Positions 40,361-53,160 are shown, counted from the first letter of the stretch. The stretch: 64,000 bases of DNA from Gautieria morchelliformis (GCA_015179125.1 WHVA01000430.1:35090-99089), one strand, 5' to 3'. Translations and numbers: made by a program. Notes: generated by a model from the sequence alone, not told the origin.

Positions 40361-43300
40361 ATGTCTTCTTCCGATTCAACATGCTTTACCGTGGTCTTCG
40401 AGGACCCGTCTGAGCTGCCAACTACGCAAGAGCTCCGGGCAGCTCTGCAGAAGGGAACCGATGAGGTTAAGCTCGAAACGTTGAGGAAAATTATAGTGGC
40501 GACCCTCAATGGGAGCCCACATGTACGTGCTATTTGGTACCCATAAGGCATGACTGATCCTACTCCCACTTTAGCCTCAGCTTCTCATGCCGATCATTCA
40601 GTTTGTGTTGCCATCTCGTAATAAAGCTCTCAAGAAGTTGTTGCACTTTTACTGGGAAGTCTGTCCAAAGTATGACGAGGATGGAAAATTAAAGCAGGAA
40701 ATGATTCTTGTTTGGTGCGTCGCCTCGTTTGTAACAGCTTACGATTCCCTGATGAGAGTTTACTTGTGTGAAGTAACGCTATACGGAATGACTTGGTACG
40801 CATTGCTCTCTGAAGTTGAAACATTTGGACTCAGTTTGGTCCAGCAACACCCTAATGAATATATTCGTGGGGCGACCCTTCGATTTTTGACTAAAATCAG
40901 TAAAGACGCTGAATTACTCGAGCCTCTTATCCCTACCCTTCGTTCTTGTTTGGAACACCGGCACTCATACGTCCGCAAAAATGCAGTCTTCGCCGTCTAT
41001 ACAATTTACCGTTCATTCGAACATCTAATTCCGGACGCACCTGAGCTCATCCAGACCTTCCTCGCTGCGGAAAGCGACGCGACATGCAAACGAAATGCTT
41101 TCGTTTTTCTGGCCAACATGTCTGCGCCTAAGGCAGTCGAATATGTGCTGCAGGTTTACGACCAGATTCCTGGCTTCGACGAGTTGCTGCAGATGGCAAT
41201 AATTGAGCTCATCAGGAAGGATTGTGCACACGAGTCGGCTTACCGTGTACGTGTTGATTAATCCATATTATGAGTGATTGTTGATGCGTTTTCGTTAGCC
41301 GCGGTATATCCGGTGCATATTTGAACTCTTGAATGCACCCTCGCATTCGGTCAAGTACGAAGCAGCTACGACGCTTACGACTCTGACGCAGAATCCGGCG
41401 GCCGTCAAAGGTCTGGTAATCTCAAACTCGATCTTGTGAATTTCATCTGATCATCTCGTGCAGCGGCGGCCTCTGCCTTGATTGATCTGATTCAAAAGGA
41501 GTCCGACAACAACGTGAAACTTATTGTCCTCGATCGCGTCGACGTTCTCCAGAGTAAACACGAACACGTGCTCGACGGTCTCGTACTTGACATACTTGCC
41601 GTATTAAGCAGGTTGGTGTCTAGTTCCCGTCCTTTATGTGCCGCTGACACCATTGCAGCCCTGACATGGAAGTACGCCGAAAGGCCCTTAATATCGCTCT
41701 GAGAATGGTATCCAGTCGAAATGTAGACGAAGTTGTCGGCTTGTTGAAGAAACAGCTTACTCGAACGCTTGAACAAGACTACGAGAAGGTCTGCGTATTT
41801 TACCTTCGCATATTTAGCTTATAAATTCCCTTTAGAACGTTGAGTATCGCCAGCTGCTAATCCAATCCATCCATATATGTGCCATCAAATTCTCCGAAGT
41901 GGCCGCTAACGTCGTACATGCGCTCATGGAGTTCCTCGGAGACTCCAACAACCCTGCTGCTGTGGATGTTATTGCTTTCGTCCGGTGAGTTTTTACAATT
42001 TCGGTAGCTCTTTTTATCTGATCCAAGGCTTATAGGGAGGTTGTCGAGAAATTCCCGAATTTGCGCAAGTCAATCACTGAGAAGCTCCTGGAGACGTTTG
42101 GACAGATCAGATCTGGAAAAGTTTTCCGTGGTGCACTTTGGATCGTAGGAGAGTATGTGACAGAGCTCGAAGGTGCGTATTATTTCATTTGCGCCGAATT
42201 CGTGGTGATCTTCGTACCAGATATCCAAGATACCATTCAAGAAATCCGAAAAGTGATTGGGGAAATTCCCATTCTCGCCTCGGAACAGGTGAATACCTCC
42301 ACTGAATTGTCGGCGCAGATTGCCGCTTTTCTCATGCGTCTTTGCAGCGATTGCTGGATGAAGCCGGTGGCGGGGAAGAGGTAGAGAAGGAAGAAACCGC
42401 TAAAGCATCTACCACGGGCAAGGCACGCGTTCTGCAAGACGGGACGTACGCAACGGAGACGGCGTATTCCAGTACAAGCACAGCTGCCGCCAGGCTAGAG
42501 GCTGTCAAGGCTGCCAGCAAACCTCCTCTGAGATGTGCGAGACTCACTGATTTCTTGCATTACGAACACTAATCAACTCTATTTTTAGCGTTGATTCTCA
42601 GCGGCGACTTCTATACTGGTGCCGTCCTTGCATCAACACTTACGAAGCTGGTCCTCCGGTACTCGCAAGCTGCGCCTGATTTACTAAAGTCAAACGCCTT
42701 GCGCGCCGAGGTATGGATATACTCCAAAGACGTCTGCAGTGAAAATAAGGGTTCTTTCCGTTTATAGGCCATGCTCATCATGACGTCGACGATCCGTGTT
42801 GGTCAGTCGAAGTTTGTAACGGCACCGATCGACGAAGATTCGCAGGAGCGGATCCTTGCCTGCGTGCAAACGCTGAGTGAGCTCAAAGAGAAGAAATTAG
42901 TCAATGATATCTTCTTGGAGGATACCAAAGCGGCTTATGCGAAAATGGTGGCCACAGAAGAGGTGTGCCCGAGATCGGAATCGAAATTCAGGATTACTTG
43001 CTGACTGGCTGCACAGAAAAAGGCAGAAGAGAAACGTGAAAAGGAATCCAAGGCAAAGGCTGTACAGGTCGACGATGTACTAAGCTTCCGACAGTTCTCA
43101 AAGAAGTCGACTGTAGATGGTGTAGATGACGTGCGTTCATGTTCGGCACTTGGGCTGCTCTCTTTGACTTATGATCTCAGTATGAGCGCGACCTGACCCG
43201 TGCGACTGGAGCAGCCGATGTCAGGGACGACTTCATTTCAAGTCTCAGCAAAGTGCACCAGTTGACCGGTACGTGGCCTTACCACGAAATCAGGGATGGC

Positions 43301-44351
43301 TCCGACTCTTACGTATCAATCCAGGTTTCTCCGACCCGGTGTATGCGGAAGCTTATGTGAAAGTACAAGGGTTCGATATTTTGCTTGGTTGGTGGTTTTG
43401 GGTAGATGGCCTCGGCGCTTGCTGATCCAACCACTCGTCACGTCAGATGTCCTCATCGTGAACCAGACTGCAGATACTCTGCAAAACTTATGCATTGAGT
43501 TTGCGACGCTTGGTGATCTCAAGCTTGTTGAGCGACCTTCGACACACACACTTGCTCCGCACAGTTTCCACAGCATCAAGGCTACCATCAAGGTGTGTAT
43601 GCCGACTCGGTGCGGGTTATGCAGTTTATTGATATAGTCCACAGGTGGCGTCAACAGAAACAGGTGTCATATTTGGCAATATTATCTGGGAATCTGGCAC
43701 AACCGAGAGCTGCGTCATCCTTAGCGACGTGCACATTGATATCATGGACTATATCAAGCCAGCGTACTGTAATGAGGCCCAGGTACGTAGCATTGTCCTT
43801 GGTGGCGTATTTGCAATAGTAACATTAGTACCGTAGTTCCGTAGCATGTGGACGGAATTCGAGTGGGAGAACAGAGTGAATGTCAGCACTGGAATCACGT
43901 ATGGCGTTACCTTGGCGTCTCCTTTCTTTGCTGTGACTGACTTCCCGGCTTCTTTCCCTTGTGCGGCCAGGGATCTACGGACATACCTGAGCCACATCAT
44001 GAAATCGACGAACATGGCCTGTTTGACGCCGGAGGCTGCTCTGTCAGGCGAGTGCGACTTTTTGTCGGCGAACATGTATGCTCGTAGCCTGTTTGGTATG
44101 TTGCGTGCCCAGTTATCCGTCTGTGGCTAAGCTATGACTCCAGGTGAAGATGCCCTGGCCAACCTAAGTATAGAGAAAGCGGAAGATACGGGCGTCATCA
44201 CAGGTCACGTGCGCATCCGGAGCAAGACACAGGGCATTGCTTTATCACTAGGCGACAAGATCACACTGGGTGAGTCAGGCTGGAGTGGGAGTCAAGCTCA
44301 CTTGTACTGACTCGGTTTGCAGCCCAAAAAGATGCAGTGAAGGTTCCGTGA
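40361..44351 (+). CDS. SEC26: coatomer subunit beta (beta-COP)
   Basis: Long multi-exon gene (about 955 codons). N-terminal trunk: [40 protein letters not shown], then [41 protein letters not shown] and [20 protein letters not shown]; linker with [20 protein letters not shown] and [12 protein letters not shown]-terminal appendage with [55 protein letters not shown] and [18 protein letters not shown], all highly conserved with human COPB1. It builds the COPI coat for Golgi-to-ER transport and is essential in yeast. Two introns (40715-40773 and 40796-40844) lack stops and together equal 36 codons, so the unspliced reading stays open. Confidence 0.95.
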
Positions 44352-44797
44352 CTTCGCAATTGCCATGTTTGGTCTGTGTACATATAAGCCTGTCTGTGAT
44401 ATATAGCCGCGGCCCCGCCGGGTACTTGCGCGTACTTGCGTGGACTACCTTTCTTGTTCGGTACAGTACACCGCCTACGAAGATCAATTTGGGAGTAAAT
44501 GCGTCACGGTTCCTGAGCTCGTGGAGACTGGCTAGGGCTGGGCACCGGGAGCCCTGAGCCGCCTTGTCCCTTGGGCAACGTCTTCGTGTTGAACAGCTTC
44601 ACAGTTATCTGATGTGCACGTGGACTTATAAGTGACAAGAGTCAGGGTCCGGCACTTATTGGTATATTATGTAAGCTCTGTATGTTCGCTTGGTACGCCC
44701 CATCACCACAGCCTCAGCCTCAGGCTCTTACCCGGTGCCATGATTTGGACTGATATAAGTCCGTGACGGTTTGTTCTTAAGCTGCTGAACTCTCACC
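44352..44797. other. intergenic, no gene seen
   Basis: 3' flank of beta-COP and promoter of the lipase. A GATATAAG TATA-like site lies near 44752, about 45 bp before the lipase ATG. Confidence 0.45.
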
Positions 44798-46967
44798 ATG
44801 CCTCACAGACATCGCACGCACAACAACACGCACGGAGCCCCCATGACGCGGGCAAAGCGTGCCATTTCGTCTCCGTACCCACGAAGCTCCTCCCCAGAAG
44901 CTGGTCACGTTCACGATCAGATCCGTGACCAACTCCGGGCTCTCCATGCAGACGAGCTAGCATATCTCTCCCAGCAATGGCGGGGTCACGGCCGCGTGTC
45001 GAAGGCCGTCTCTAACAGCTACACATACCTTTTCTGGCGAACAACTCGCAGATACCACACATATCTCTGGCAGACATGGACCAGGGCGGTCTGGAGCACC
45101 TTTTTCCTTCCTACCAGTCAGTCTATACTACCCGATCTCGTCTGATCGTCCTTAGCTCACTCCGTCTTTGCAGCGTTCTTTGACCGGCTATCTATCCTTG
45201 CGTTTGCCCTGGTGTCCTCCTGGATCGTGTTCTTCTTGCTCGTTTGGTGCCTGGTCGCCAACCACCCACTATTGACTAGGACATTCGCTCAGTGGTCACG
45301 AACACGAGCGAATGGTTTGAGTATGATCAATGCGGGTGCGTGGTGACGGCGGTATCAGGATGCATTCACATCCTAATGACAGTTTCTTGCCAGCATACCC
45401 CAAGATGTTTGAAGAACTGTCAGTCGAGCAGATCCAAGCTGCTCGAGCCGCTTTAGCCAAGCCGCTGCAGGGCAGCCCAAACACGTCTACGAAGCGGGTC
45501 TTCAACCTTGATGTGCGCGTTCATCTGTTAACCAACACAGCTCGGAACTCACTCTACTTCTTTGACCGTTCAGATCGCCAAATTACTGTATGCGAACGTG
45601 CTACTCTTCTCGTGTTCTTTCGCTTACATGTCCCTTGTTCAGCTTACAATGTTCAGCACTGATGTATGAACGTACTTCGGCTCCTCTGCATGACGCTCTC
45701 GATGCCTCCACGCGACATTCGTCCCGACATGCTCACCGCCAGCCCACCGATCTGCACACGTCCAAGCCCGGCGCACTCTTATCCCAACTCCTCGGGCCCG
45801 ACGCTGCGCAGGACGTGAACATTCAACTACACGCGAATGCTGAAGAAGATGCGCTCGCCTCATTCGCATCACGCCTCGGTGTGCGGTACAACACGGTCTC
45901 CGAGCTCAATAGCCAGGGCAGCGCCTTTTGCGGTATGTTCTGGGACCCCGCAAGCAACTGGATCATCCTCGCGTACAAGGGAACCAGCCCGACCGAATTC
46001 GTGGAGTGGACCACAGACTTCTCCTTCAACCCACGCGATGCTGGACATTGGATCAGGGGGTGGGGAAAGGGTAAGTTGTCGCAGTTACGCGTGCCTGCTA
46101 TGGCATTAACTCACCTATCGCTTATCTATTGCAGCTCATGGCGGGTTCGTCGATAAAATCTTCCCGCGCAGAATCAAGCCTGGTGCACGACTTCCGTACG
46201 ATACGATTCGTGAGGCTGTCAAGGCTACTTCCAAGGTTCTTCTGGCCGATAAACCTCTCGGGACTCAGATCAATGTCTGGACAACCGGCCATTCGCTCGG
46301 ATGTTCCCTGGCATCGCTGGTGTATGCGCGTATGATCAACGAGCCACGTGACCTGGGCAAAAATGTTATGGTGCGCGACGCGTACTTGTTTGCGGCACCG
46401 ATTCTATGCGATGTTGACTCGGTCAATGGTGTGTACACTTCCTGACTTGCCACATTCATGATCATTAATCCTTGTTGCCGCCAGCTTTCAACAACCGTAT
46501 GAACCACGACGCTGATCATCCCCGCACAATGTGGAGGATCACCAACGGCCTTGATGTTGTCGCTCGCAGCTTGCCTCACTCTGGTGACTATTCGGAATGG
46601 AACCTCTCGCCCTACAACCTCTTTTCATAGTACGTTCCCCATCTTGCACACCCCCACGCTTTACTTACCTCCATTCTATCATAGTGCGCACATCGGCACT
46701 GAGCTACGGCTGAAACCCGCGCCCTGCTCCAGTGTTGTCTCTGGAGAGACCCACATCACCCCTGGTTCACACGTACGCATCGAGAGTGCACTAATGACCA
46801 ACGTTTCAGTACTGCACTCCGACGTGGAATCAGTCAAAGCACAGCAGATGATGCGGCGAGTGCAAAAGTGGCCTCTCATCGGGCGTGTGGTCGCTCACGG
46901 GACCGCGAGCTATTGGATGGCTTTGAACGAGGTCAAAACGGGGAGCTGCGAATGGGAGGATACGTAA
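44798..46967 (+). CDS. class 3 lipase with N-terminal membrane segment
   Basis: About six exons. The N-terminal cytosolic-looking basic region (MPHRHRTHNNTHGAPMTRAK) leads to a hydrophobic helix after intron 1 (FALVSSWIVFFLLVWCLVA), suggesting membrane anchoring. The catalytic part has NWIILAYKGTSPTEFVEWTT (lipase-3 oxyanion region), INVWTTGHSLGCSLASLVYA with the GHSLG nucleophile, RDAYLFAAPI, and the likely catalytic Asp in WRITNGLDVVARSLP; the His is probably in VVAHGTASYW near the C-terminus, less sure. It hydrolyses acylglycerols or related esters. Intron borders are clean GT..AG, for example around 46070-46136 and 46430-46486. Confidence 0.88.
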
Positions 46968-47470
46968 TTTATTGGAGGGCCTCGCCTCTGACTGGGATCT
47001 CACCGTATTATTTCATCTGTGTCTTGTTGCATGGAAGTCTCGTCTCATATCAGCATATCTACTCACATCACAACACCATTGTAGCGATAATTATCATTAT
47101 CATTTTCCCGTTCATTTCTTCATTTCATTTCTTGACACCTATTTATCCTTATTCCTATTGGTACAGTATGGTATCAATGACCTAATGATTCGAAGTTATT
47201 AACTACTGTAGTCAATTAAAAGAAGGCAGCCCAAAGTTATACTGTAATTAATACATTTTTGACTGATGATCCGGTCATCGCTGATAGGAATGAATGATTT
47301 CGTGTATTTGCGGTGCTATTTCAATGATTGAGCATGGTATGTATGTCTAAGTATCAGATAAACGTATTGCGCAAGGGTTACTGCGGGGGGTTGATCGGCC
47401 ATCTGCCCATTAGATCTAAGATCAACCGCTCCATGTCCTCATTCCGTGGTCTCACAACCTCTGACGATGC
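46968..47470. other. intergenic, no gene seen
   Basis: AT-rich 3' flanks of two convergent genes (lipase + and reductase -). ATTATCATT-rich stretch at 47085-47130. No ORF supported. Confidence 0.45.
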
Positions 47471-49280
47471 TCAGCCTATGCCAGCCACACGGTCAGTCAT
47501 TGCATCATATCCACACGACGACCAACTACCAACCTCAGGCTTCGGAACAGTCCCAACGATTTCCTCGATCTTCCTCAGGACCTCGGGTGTCAACTTTGGG
47601 AGCACCTCAAGGGCCTTGAGATTCTCCTTCAGCTGCTCGGGTCTCGATGCACCGAGAATTACTGTGCTCGTCTATCGATGGTGCTGAATACTACGGATGA
47701 CGGCACAACATTGCACAAAGCTTACGTTCGGGTTAACAGCAACCCATGCGAGTGATAGGGCCGTTACCGTCGTACCCAGCTCTATTGTAGCCCGTTAGGT
47801 CAATACCCGCCTGTTTGTTCTAGTGACAAATAACACTCACCCTTCTCGGCGAACTCTGTCAGTTTCTTGACCTTTGCAATCTTCTCTCTGCCACTATAGG
47901 CAGCCAGTCAAGCCTTAACAGATGTGCTTGACAAGTGCACTCACGTCTCACTCTCGTACTCTTTGATGGTCCGAGCGAACTGAGCCTGATTCCTGTGCAT
48001 GTCAAGCCGCGACCCCTCTGGGACTCCATCGTTGTACTGGAAAAACACAATTGATATCCATCATGGCATGCAATAATCTCTAGCGTACCTTGCCAGTGAG
48101 GAGACCACCTGCAAGTGCTGAAAATACGGTGGTCTTAAAACCGTAGTTACGATAAAGCGGGCTGCATTTGTGTCAACAATCATGTTGGAAGAATGATGGT
48201 ACAAGTGAAGGATGACATCCACTTACGCGTATTCAAGCTCAGGTCGGTCCCGGTGGAACAGGCTGTCGAACACAAACAAACGTAAGTACACATCTTAGGA
48301 AAACATAGGCACGGACTTGTGTTGGCATTGTTCCGCGATGGGGGCAATAAGGTTCAACCTGTGCGCGACATCTGGGAGCCTTTATAAATATGGGTGGGAT
48401 GCTAAGCGGTAAAAAAAGAACTTCTCACGGAAAGCTTCCTCAATCTGCTGTGATGTCCACTCCGAGGTACCCCAATAGAAAGCCTAGATGTTGCATGTAA
48501 GCACAGGTCGAAGTAGTACTGTCAACACTACGTACTTGGCCCTTTTCAATGACATGGTTGAACGCACGAACAATCTCCTCCTACGAAACCGTGTAGCGCA
48601 CGTCAAGATCACTTAAGTGACATGACGCACCATGGGTACCGTAATATCACATCGATGGGCAAATATAACATCAACATAATCCATACCCAAACGCTCCAGT
48701 GACTCGGTTGCCCCCTCAACAATGCTACAGCCACTACATCAGGCGGAAGCACCAACAGTGAATAAAAAAAGACATACTGTTTGCGACTGAGGCCCTGCGC
48801 GTTCGGACCCTGGCGAACACCCCAGAAGATCTTCGTAGTGATGATAAGGTCGCTACGGCGATATCCTAGCTCTTTCACGACGCGTCCCCTGCGAACCTAT
48901 TCATTTCTCTTCTAAGCACTTAGAAACACTGAGACGCACATTTCGATCTCGGACTGCCCTGCAGCATACGCTTCTGCAGTGTCAAACCTACCAGACAAGC
49001 AGGTTAGTTGTGACGATTACTTGCTTGACATCTGCCCAACATATTGATACCAGCATCAAAGGCAGTTTTGATGATTTCCTTGACTGGGTCGCCCTTTACG
49101 GTTCCGCCAAGAGTAAGCCCTATTGAAAACCTGCATTAATACACGACCCGCGATTCAAGACGCTCCCTTCTACATACACCCTCCAAGAGAAAAGACAGGG
49201 ATCCTCAGGCCCGAGGGTCCAAGTCGGCGAAAGATCATGTCTTTCTTGTCAAACTCTTGTTTCACGACTGTGGCCGGCAT
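47471..49280 (-). CDS. aldo-keto reductase, Kv-channel beta-subunit type
   Basis: Minus strand with about ten short exons. N-terminus [34 protein letters not shown], then [20 protein letters not shown] (catalytic Asp and Tyr), [10 protein letters not shown] (catalytic Lys), [17 protein letters not shown] (catalytic His), [55 protein letters not shown] and a C-terminal [20 protein letters not shown] plus [20 protein letters not shown]. This order is that of AKR6-type proteins (Kv beta subunits and fungal relatives), NADPH-dependent reductases of carbonyls. Tetrad complete; probably active and cytosolic. ATG 49280 gives the best family-like N-terminus; upstream in-frame codons are probably UTR. 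Confidence 0.88.
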
Positions 49281-49574
49281 GTCCTGAGTTGGGGAGCAAT
49301 GTCGCGCATACACCAGACGGCTTCTGTTAAATATATTTTCCAGATGGCTTATAAATTGAATCGGGAAAATTACGGATGGTTTATCGGTCGGTGACACAAT
49401 AAAATCACGTGACTGATCTGTCAGCGTCGATGCACATGTACTAGAACCATTCATGGACCCTGGCGACACAATCTAACGGTTCTCCCAGCAAAATTTTGGG
49501 TTGAATTCCGGTTAAATATTTGGCCCGTCTAACTCCACTGATAGGTTTTTTTTTGTAGTGCTGTACTACGCTGT
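49281..49574. other. intergenic, promoter of reductase
   Basis: No gene. Contains AAAATCACGTGACTGATC near 49401 (CACGTG palindrome), a candidate regulatory site. Confidence 0.4.
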
Positions 49575-49754
49575 TCAAGTTTAGTGACATCGATTCCAAT
49601 TCAGTGCTTGCGTCGAAAGTTCAGTGGAGGGTAATCATGCTACCATGCATGCGGTAGAAATTGCACAAGATTAAAAACACAGTAACTCACAACTTCGCTC
49701 AGCTATTACTTTTACTCAACTTGAAAACGCTTCGATACTTCCAAGTTGCCGTAG

Positions 49755-49975
49755 ATTGACAAACTTCACGTACAACTCGCGGCATCGCTCAGAGAAACGC
49801 AGGAGCTTCCGGCTCTTCGCGGGGGATCGTCGTGCTGTCAAGACCTCGATCGTCACGGCTGCACGACACCTAGGGTTCCCTGATAGCGAGTGGGATAACA
49901 TCATCCGCGGGCGAGTGGTGATCTCAACAAAGTCCTCTCGAACATGGTCATGCTCGGAGTCGACGCAAAACGTAT
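49755..49975 (+). repeat. left arm of about 210-bp inverted repeat
   Basis: On plus it encodes FTYNSRHRSEKRRSFRLFAG, DRRAVKTSIVTAARHLGFPD and SEWDNII; the right arm (50230-50440) encodes the same on minus with differences. The segment resembles a protein module that recurs in basidiomycete repeat-associated ORFs, as I recall it. Confidence 0.75.
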
Positions 49976-49994
49976 CGAGCGCGTTGCAGTGCTT

Positions 49995-50202
49995 TTCCCC
50001 AAGCGGGAGTCCACTCCCCGAGAGTGTGGACTTTTCGAACTGGGGCACTGGATTCCACCTGAAGCTTAAACTTCGCTCAGCTATTACTTTTACTGGGGGA
50101 AGACGAAGGCGATCGCGGCTGAGGCATTTTTCCAAGCGAGAGTCCAGTCCCCGAGAGTCTGGACTTTTCGAACTGGGGCACTGGATTCCACCTGAAGCTT
50201 AA
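49995..50202 (+). repeat. about 70-bp direct repeat, two copies
   Basis: AGTCCACTCCCCGAGAGT..GGACTTTTCGAACTGGGGCA..CACCTGAAGCTTAA occurs at about 49995-50069 and 50140-50202, 140 bp apart, between the inverted arms. Confidence 0.8.
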
Positions 50203-50209
50203 GTACTGC

Positions 50210-50947
50210 AATGTGCTCGATGTGTTTGGCGTCGACTCCGAGCATGACCATGTTCGAGTTTGTTGAAATCCACCACTCGCCCGACGATGTTATCCCACTC
50301 GCTGTCAGGGAACTCTGGGTGTCATGCAGCCATGACGATCAAGGTCTTGGCGGCACGACGATCCTCTGCGAAGAGCCGGCCAGAGAAGCTCCTGCGTTTC
50401 TCTGAGCGATGGTGCGAGTTGTACGGGTGACGTGAGTTCATCAATCTCCCACGGAAACTTAGGAGTGTCGAAGTGTTTGCTAGGCACTCCTTCATTCTCA
50501 CTTGACTCATCTCTCTTCTTTCTACATCTTCACTCTTTACTCTGTTCGCGTCTCTTACATTTTCTTGTCTTCTCAGCTTCCCGACTATCTTCTTCGACTT
50601 CACTTGTGTCTGAACCTCCATCTTCTAGTTCAACTCTTTCCGTTTCATCGGGTCCGTGCATAGAGGGTCGAGAATCAGATCTGAAGGTAGAGAGGCTTCG
50701 TTCATCGGCATCGAGGATCTTGAAATATGCTTGAATGGTACTTGCTCTCTTGTCTCCTATACACTGCTTGGATTGGCCGACGAGCCCGGCGATTTCGACC
50801 ATAGCCGATCCCTTGTCGGTAATCCCGTTTCTGAACCTACAGGCGTTCTAGATTTTTGTGCGAGTTCGGACTAGAGGATGCTTGAACTGGCGCCTCGGAG
50901 ACTGTGGGCGATGTAGTGTGGTGGTCACTTTCGGTGTTAGCAGACAT
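50210..50947 (-). pseudogene. decayed repeat-associated protein gene
   Basis: On minus an ATG at 50947 starts MSANTESDHHTTSPTVSEAP but meets a stop after about 36 codons. Further frames give STIQAYFKILDADERSLSTF, an acidic ELEDGGSDTSEVEEDSREAE region, basic KTRKCKRREQSKE, and then HHRSEKRRSFSGRLFAEDRR plus FPDSEWDNIVGRVVDFNKLE. Composition and order are protein-like, but stops and frameshifts are frequent. Function unknown. Confidence 0.55.
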
Positions 50948-51577
50948 TGAGAGACGATTGCTGGCGATAGACAGCTTATATTAGACAAAAAGTTTGCTGT
51001 CGGTGGGAAGAAACGCTTCGAGATACGAGTTTCATTTTACTTATAGAAGTTGAGACGGTCAGGCGGTGGTGAGACAAGTATTACTAACATTTTTACAAGT
51101 ATTACTAACATTTTTAGTCGTTCTGCAGGCTGTCAGCGCACGAGCTGGTGCCTACCCGCGGACGGTTCACGAAGGCGAGATAAGAGGGTCAACACATGCT
51201 GGCAGGACTCTCGTTGAGTAGTTGCGGGAAAATCAGAGATTTAAACCGCAATTCAAGTTCAGTGGCACCAATCCAATTGCTTGCATCGAAAATTCAGTCT
51301 ACCATGCGATAGACATTGCACAAGATCAAAAACACAGTAGCCCACAACTTCGCTCACCTATTAATTTTACTGAACTTGAATACCTTTCACCTTTACCAGA
51401 CTAACTTGCCAAACGGTTCAACTTCTTAATTTCCGATAGGTGTCCATCCTAAGTTTCAGTACATTAGGCGAGCCTGTGATATATATGATGGTACAGAACC
51501 GGTCCTAGCTAACAAGATGTGACATGGGAATATTCGAAAGTTTGAAAGTTCAATGTTCACGCATGGCCAAATCCATC

Positions 51578-52662
51578 CTAAACAGGCACCGTACCATCAA
51601 TAAGGTACATGACACCATTTGAAGCCTATAGGTAAACAGAAATTATTGACCTGATCTTAGTGTGACTGGGCATAGCTCACCTTCTTTTCTGAAATGATGT
51701 GCACACCGTCATTCAATTCGTACTGTTTCCATATCGGTGTCTGCATAGATGATCCTTTCGTGTTGGGCATATGTGTTCCCTCGTGTTCAGGTGAGGCAGG
51801 GCCTTTGATCGAGGCCAAATGTGCGGCATCGGTGCGTACAGAAGAATTGGCATATCGGGGATTTCGCTTTTAGATGAATGATTCATTACATTTAGTCTCT
51901 ACAAGAGGAAGACATGTCTTATGACTTACCCGAATAAACTCGTCAAGATCGGGGCAACCTTTACCGGCTGCCATGTGTGAGGAGTCGGTATTATGAGATG
52001 ACGGACCGCCTTTCACAGATCTCAAGTGCGTGGCGTCAGTGTCAATGATCGCTTCGTGTTCCGGGTGATCCCTGCTGCTCATAGCCGAGAATGAAATGGT
52101 CGCCCCCGCTGTCAACGTGTTGTATGGTTTGGATGATGTGAAGTCAACGTCGGGCGACTACCAAAAGAATTCTAAGGTCAGGTCAGGGGCCAGCGAACCG
52201 AGACGTACGGGAATGATATGTGCTCCAACCCAGCGCTGTACGTTCTCCTTAGAAGCAGCCTCATGCTCCGCGTCTGTCACAGCCACCATGTTTCCTTCAG
52301 GATCTTCATGCCTGCATTGGACGCAATATCCGTATCTGTATCTACAAACACAGCAACTGCACGTACGGCTTCCTAGCCAGAGCCTGCACGGCTTTATTTG
52401 TTGGAACAAACACAGTCGTGCCTTCTCCTTCTGTCACTGACTGAGTGAATAGAGCACTCATATCGGTTTCCCGTGCATACGAGTAGAAGATGGACGCTCG
52501 ACCTTCGAGCGTGAGCAGGTCAGCGAGGGTGGGGAGATTCCCGTCTCCACGCACGAAGTCGGCGAGGTTATCGGGGGCCAGTACTGCCTGTTCCGTAGAA
52601 ATAGCCATCACAGTAGTGAGGCCATGGAGCAGGCCTGCTAATCCTGCGAGACGAATGATCAT
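51578..52662 (-). CDS. secreted FAS1 (fasciclin) domain protein
   Basis: Minus strand, several exons. Signal peptide MIIRLAGLAGLLHGLTTVMA. The FAS1 domain begins LPTLADLLTLEGRASIFYSY, with GTTVFVPTNKAVQALARKP (H1-like motif) at the first exon end; after a 54-nt intron HEDPEGNMVAVTDAEHEAAS and KENVQRWVGAHIIP (the conserved AHII block). Middle exons repeat a short module (EHEAIIDTDATHLRSVKGG, SSHNTDSSHMAAGKGCPD, with a third version near 51780). The C-terminus NGVMYLIDGTVPV closes the FAS1 fold. Fungal FAS1 proteins act at the cell surface in adhesion. Last unique gene before repeat copy C. Confidence 0.83.
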
Positions 52663-52744
52663 TGTTAGGGGATTGTAAGGTAGGCGCTCATAAGATGACG
52701 GAGTTCGAATCAGATGAGTCTTTGACTTGAGACTGTCTTGAGTA

Positions 52745-53160
52745 GACTTAGGGCTACGAGAAGTCCTAGTAATTCATGAGGTAATTTAATGATCCTAATA
52801 CGTTACTAATACAGGGACCTCTTAACGCACGTTTGAGCTGACTCCGCGACCCAAACTTAGAAATAGCTGTCGCCTGTGACTACGAGTACTGCTGATCTGC
52901 TTCGTAACAACGGTACGTTCCCTTGCTTTCTCTCACAGAACTTGTAAAGCTTACCCCGCGGTATCCCCTAAGTAGCCATAGATTGCTAGCAACTCTGGAC
53001 GCGAGTTTCCGGGGCTCAGGGCTACGTTCGTCCTTACAACGCAGCTTGGACTTGAAGGCCAGTGGCAGCGATTGTGGAAGTCATTAGAACCAATACATTG
53101 TCCTTCAGACGAAATTAATAGAGATCCCTCACTTATCAATCTATGCTGTTGACCTCTCAG
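52745..53160. other. x segment of repeat unit, no gene seen
   Basis: Matches D 59305-59660. Conserved words include GCTTACCCCGCGGT and CTCAGGGCTACGTTCGTCC. Absent from the A/B arm. Confidence 0.5.

Larger units (their letters stand above)
49575..51410 (-). mobile_element. non-autonomous repeat element with about 190-bp direct terminal repeats
   Basis: The segments 49575-49770 and 51235-51410 are direct repeats (shared words: TTCAAGTTTAGTG/TTCAAGTTCAGTGGC, CCAAT, ATTGCACAAGAT, AAAAACACAGTA, CACAACTTCGCTCA, ATTTTACT.AACTTGAA). Between them lies a decayed protein gene, part of it duplicated as an inverted repeat. A third partial copy of the terminal sequence is at 50066-50096. This layout suggests an LTR/TRIM-like element or composite insertion; ends and target duplication are unresolved. 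Confidence 0.5.

Noticed and set aside
46990..47200. ORFs in the AT-rich stretch after the lipase stop
   Set aside because: Low-complexity 3' flank, no conserved motif.
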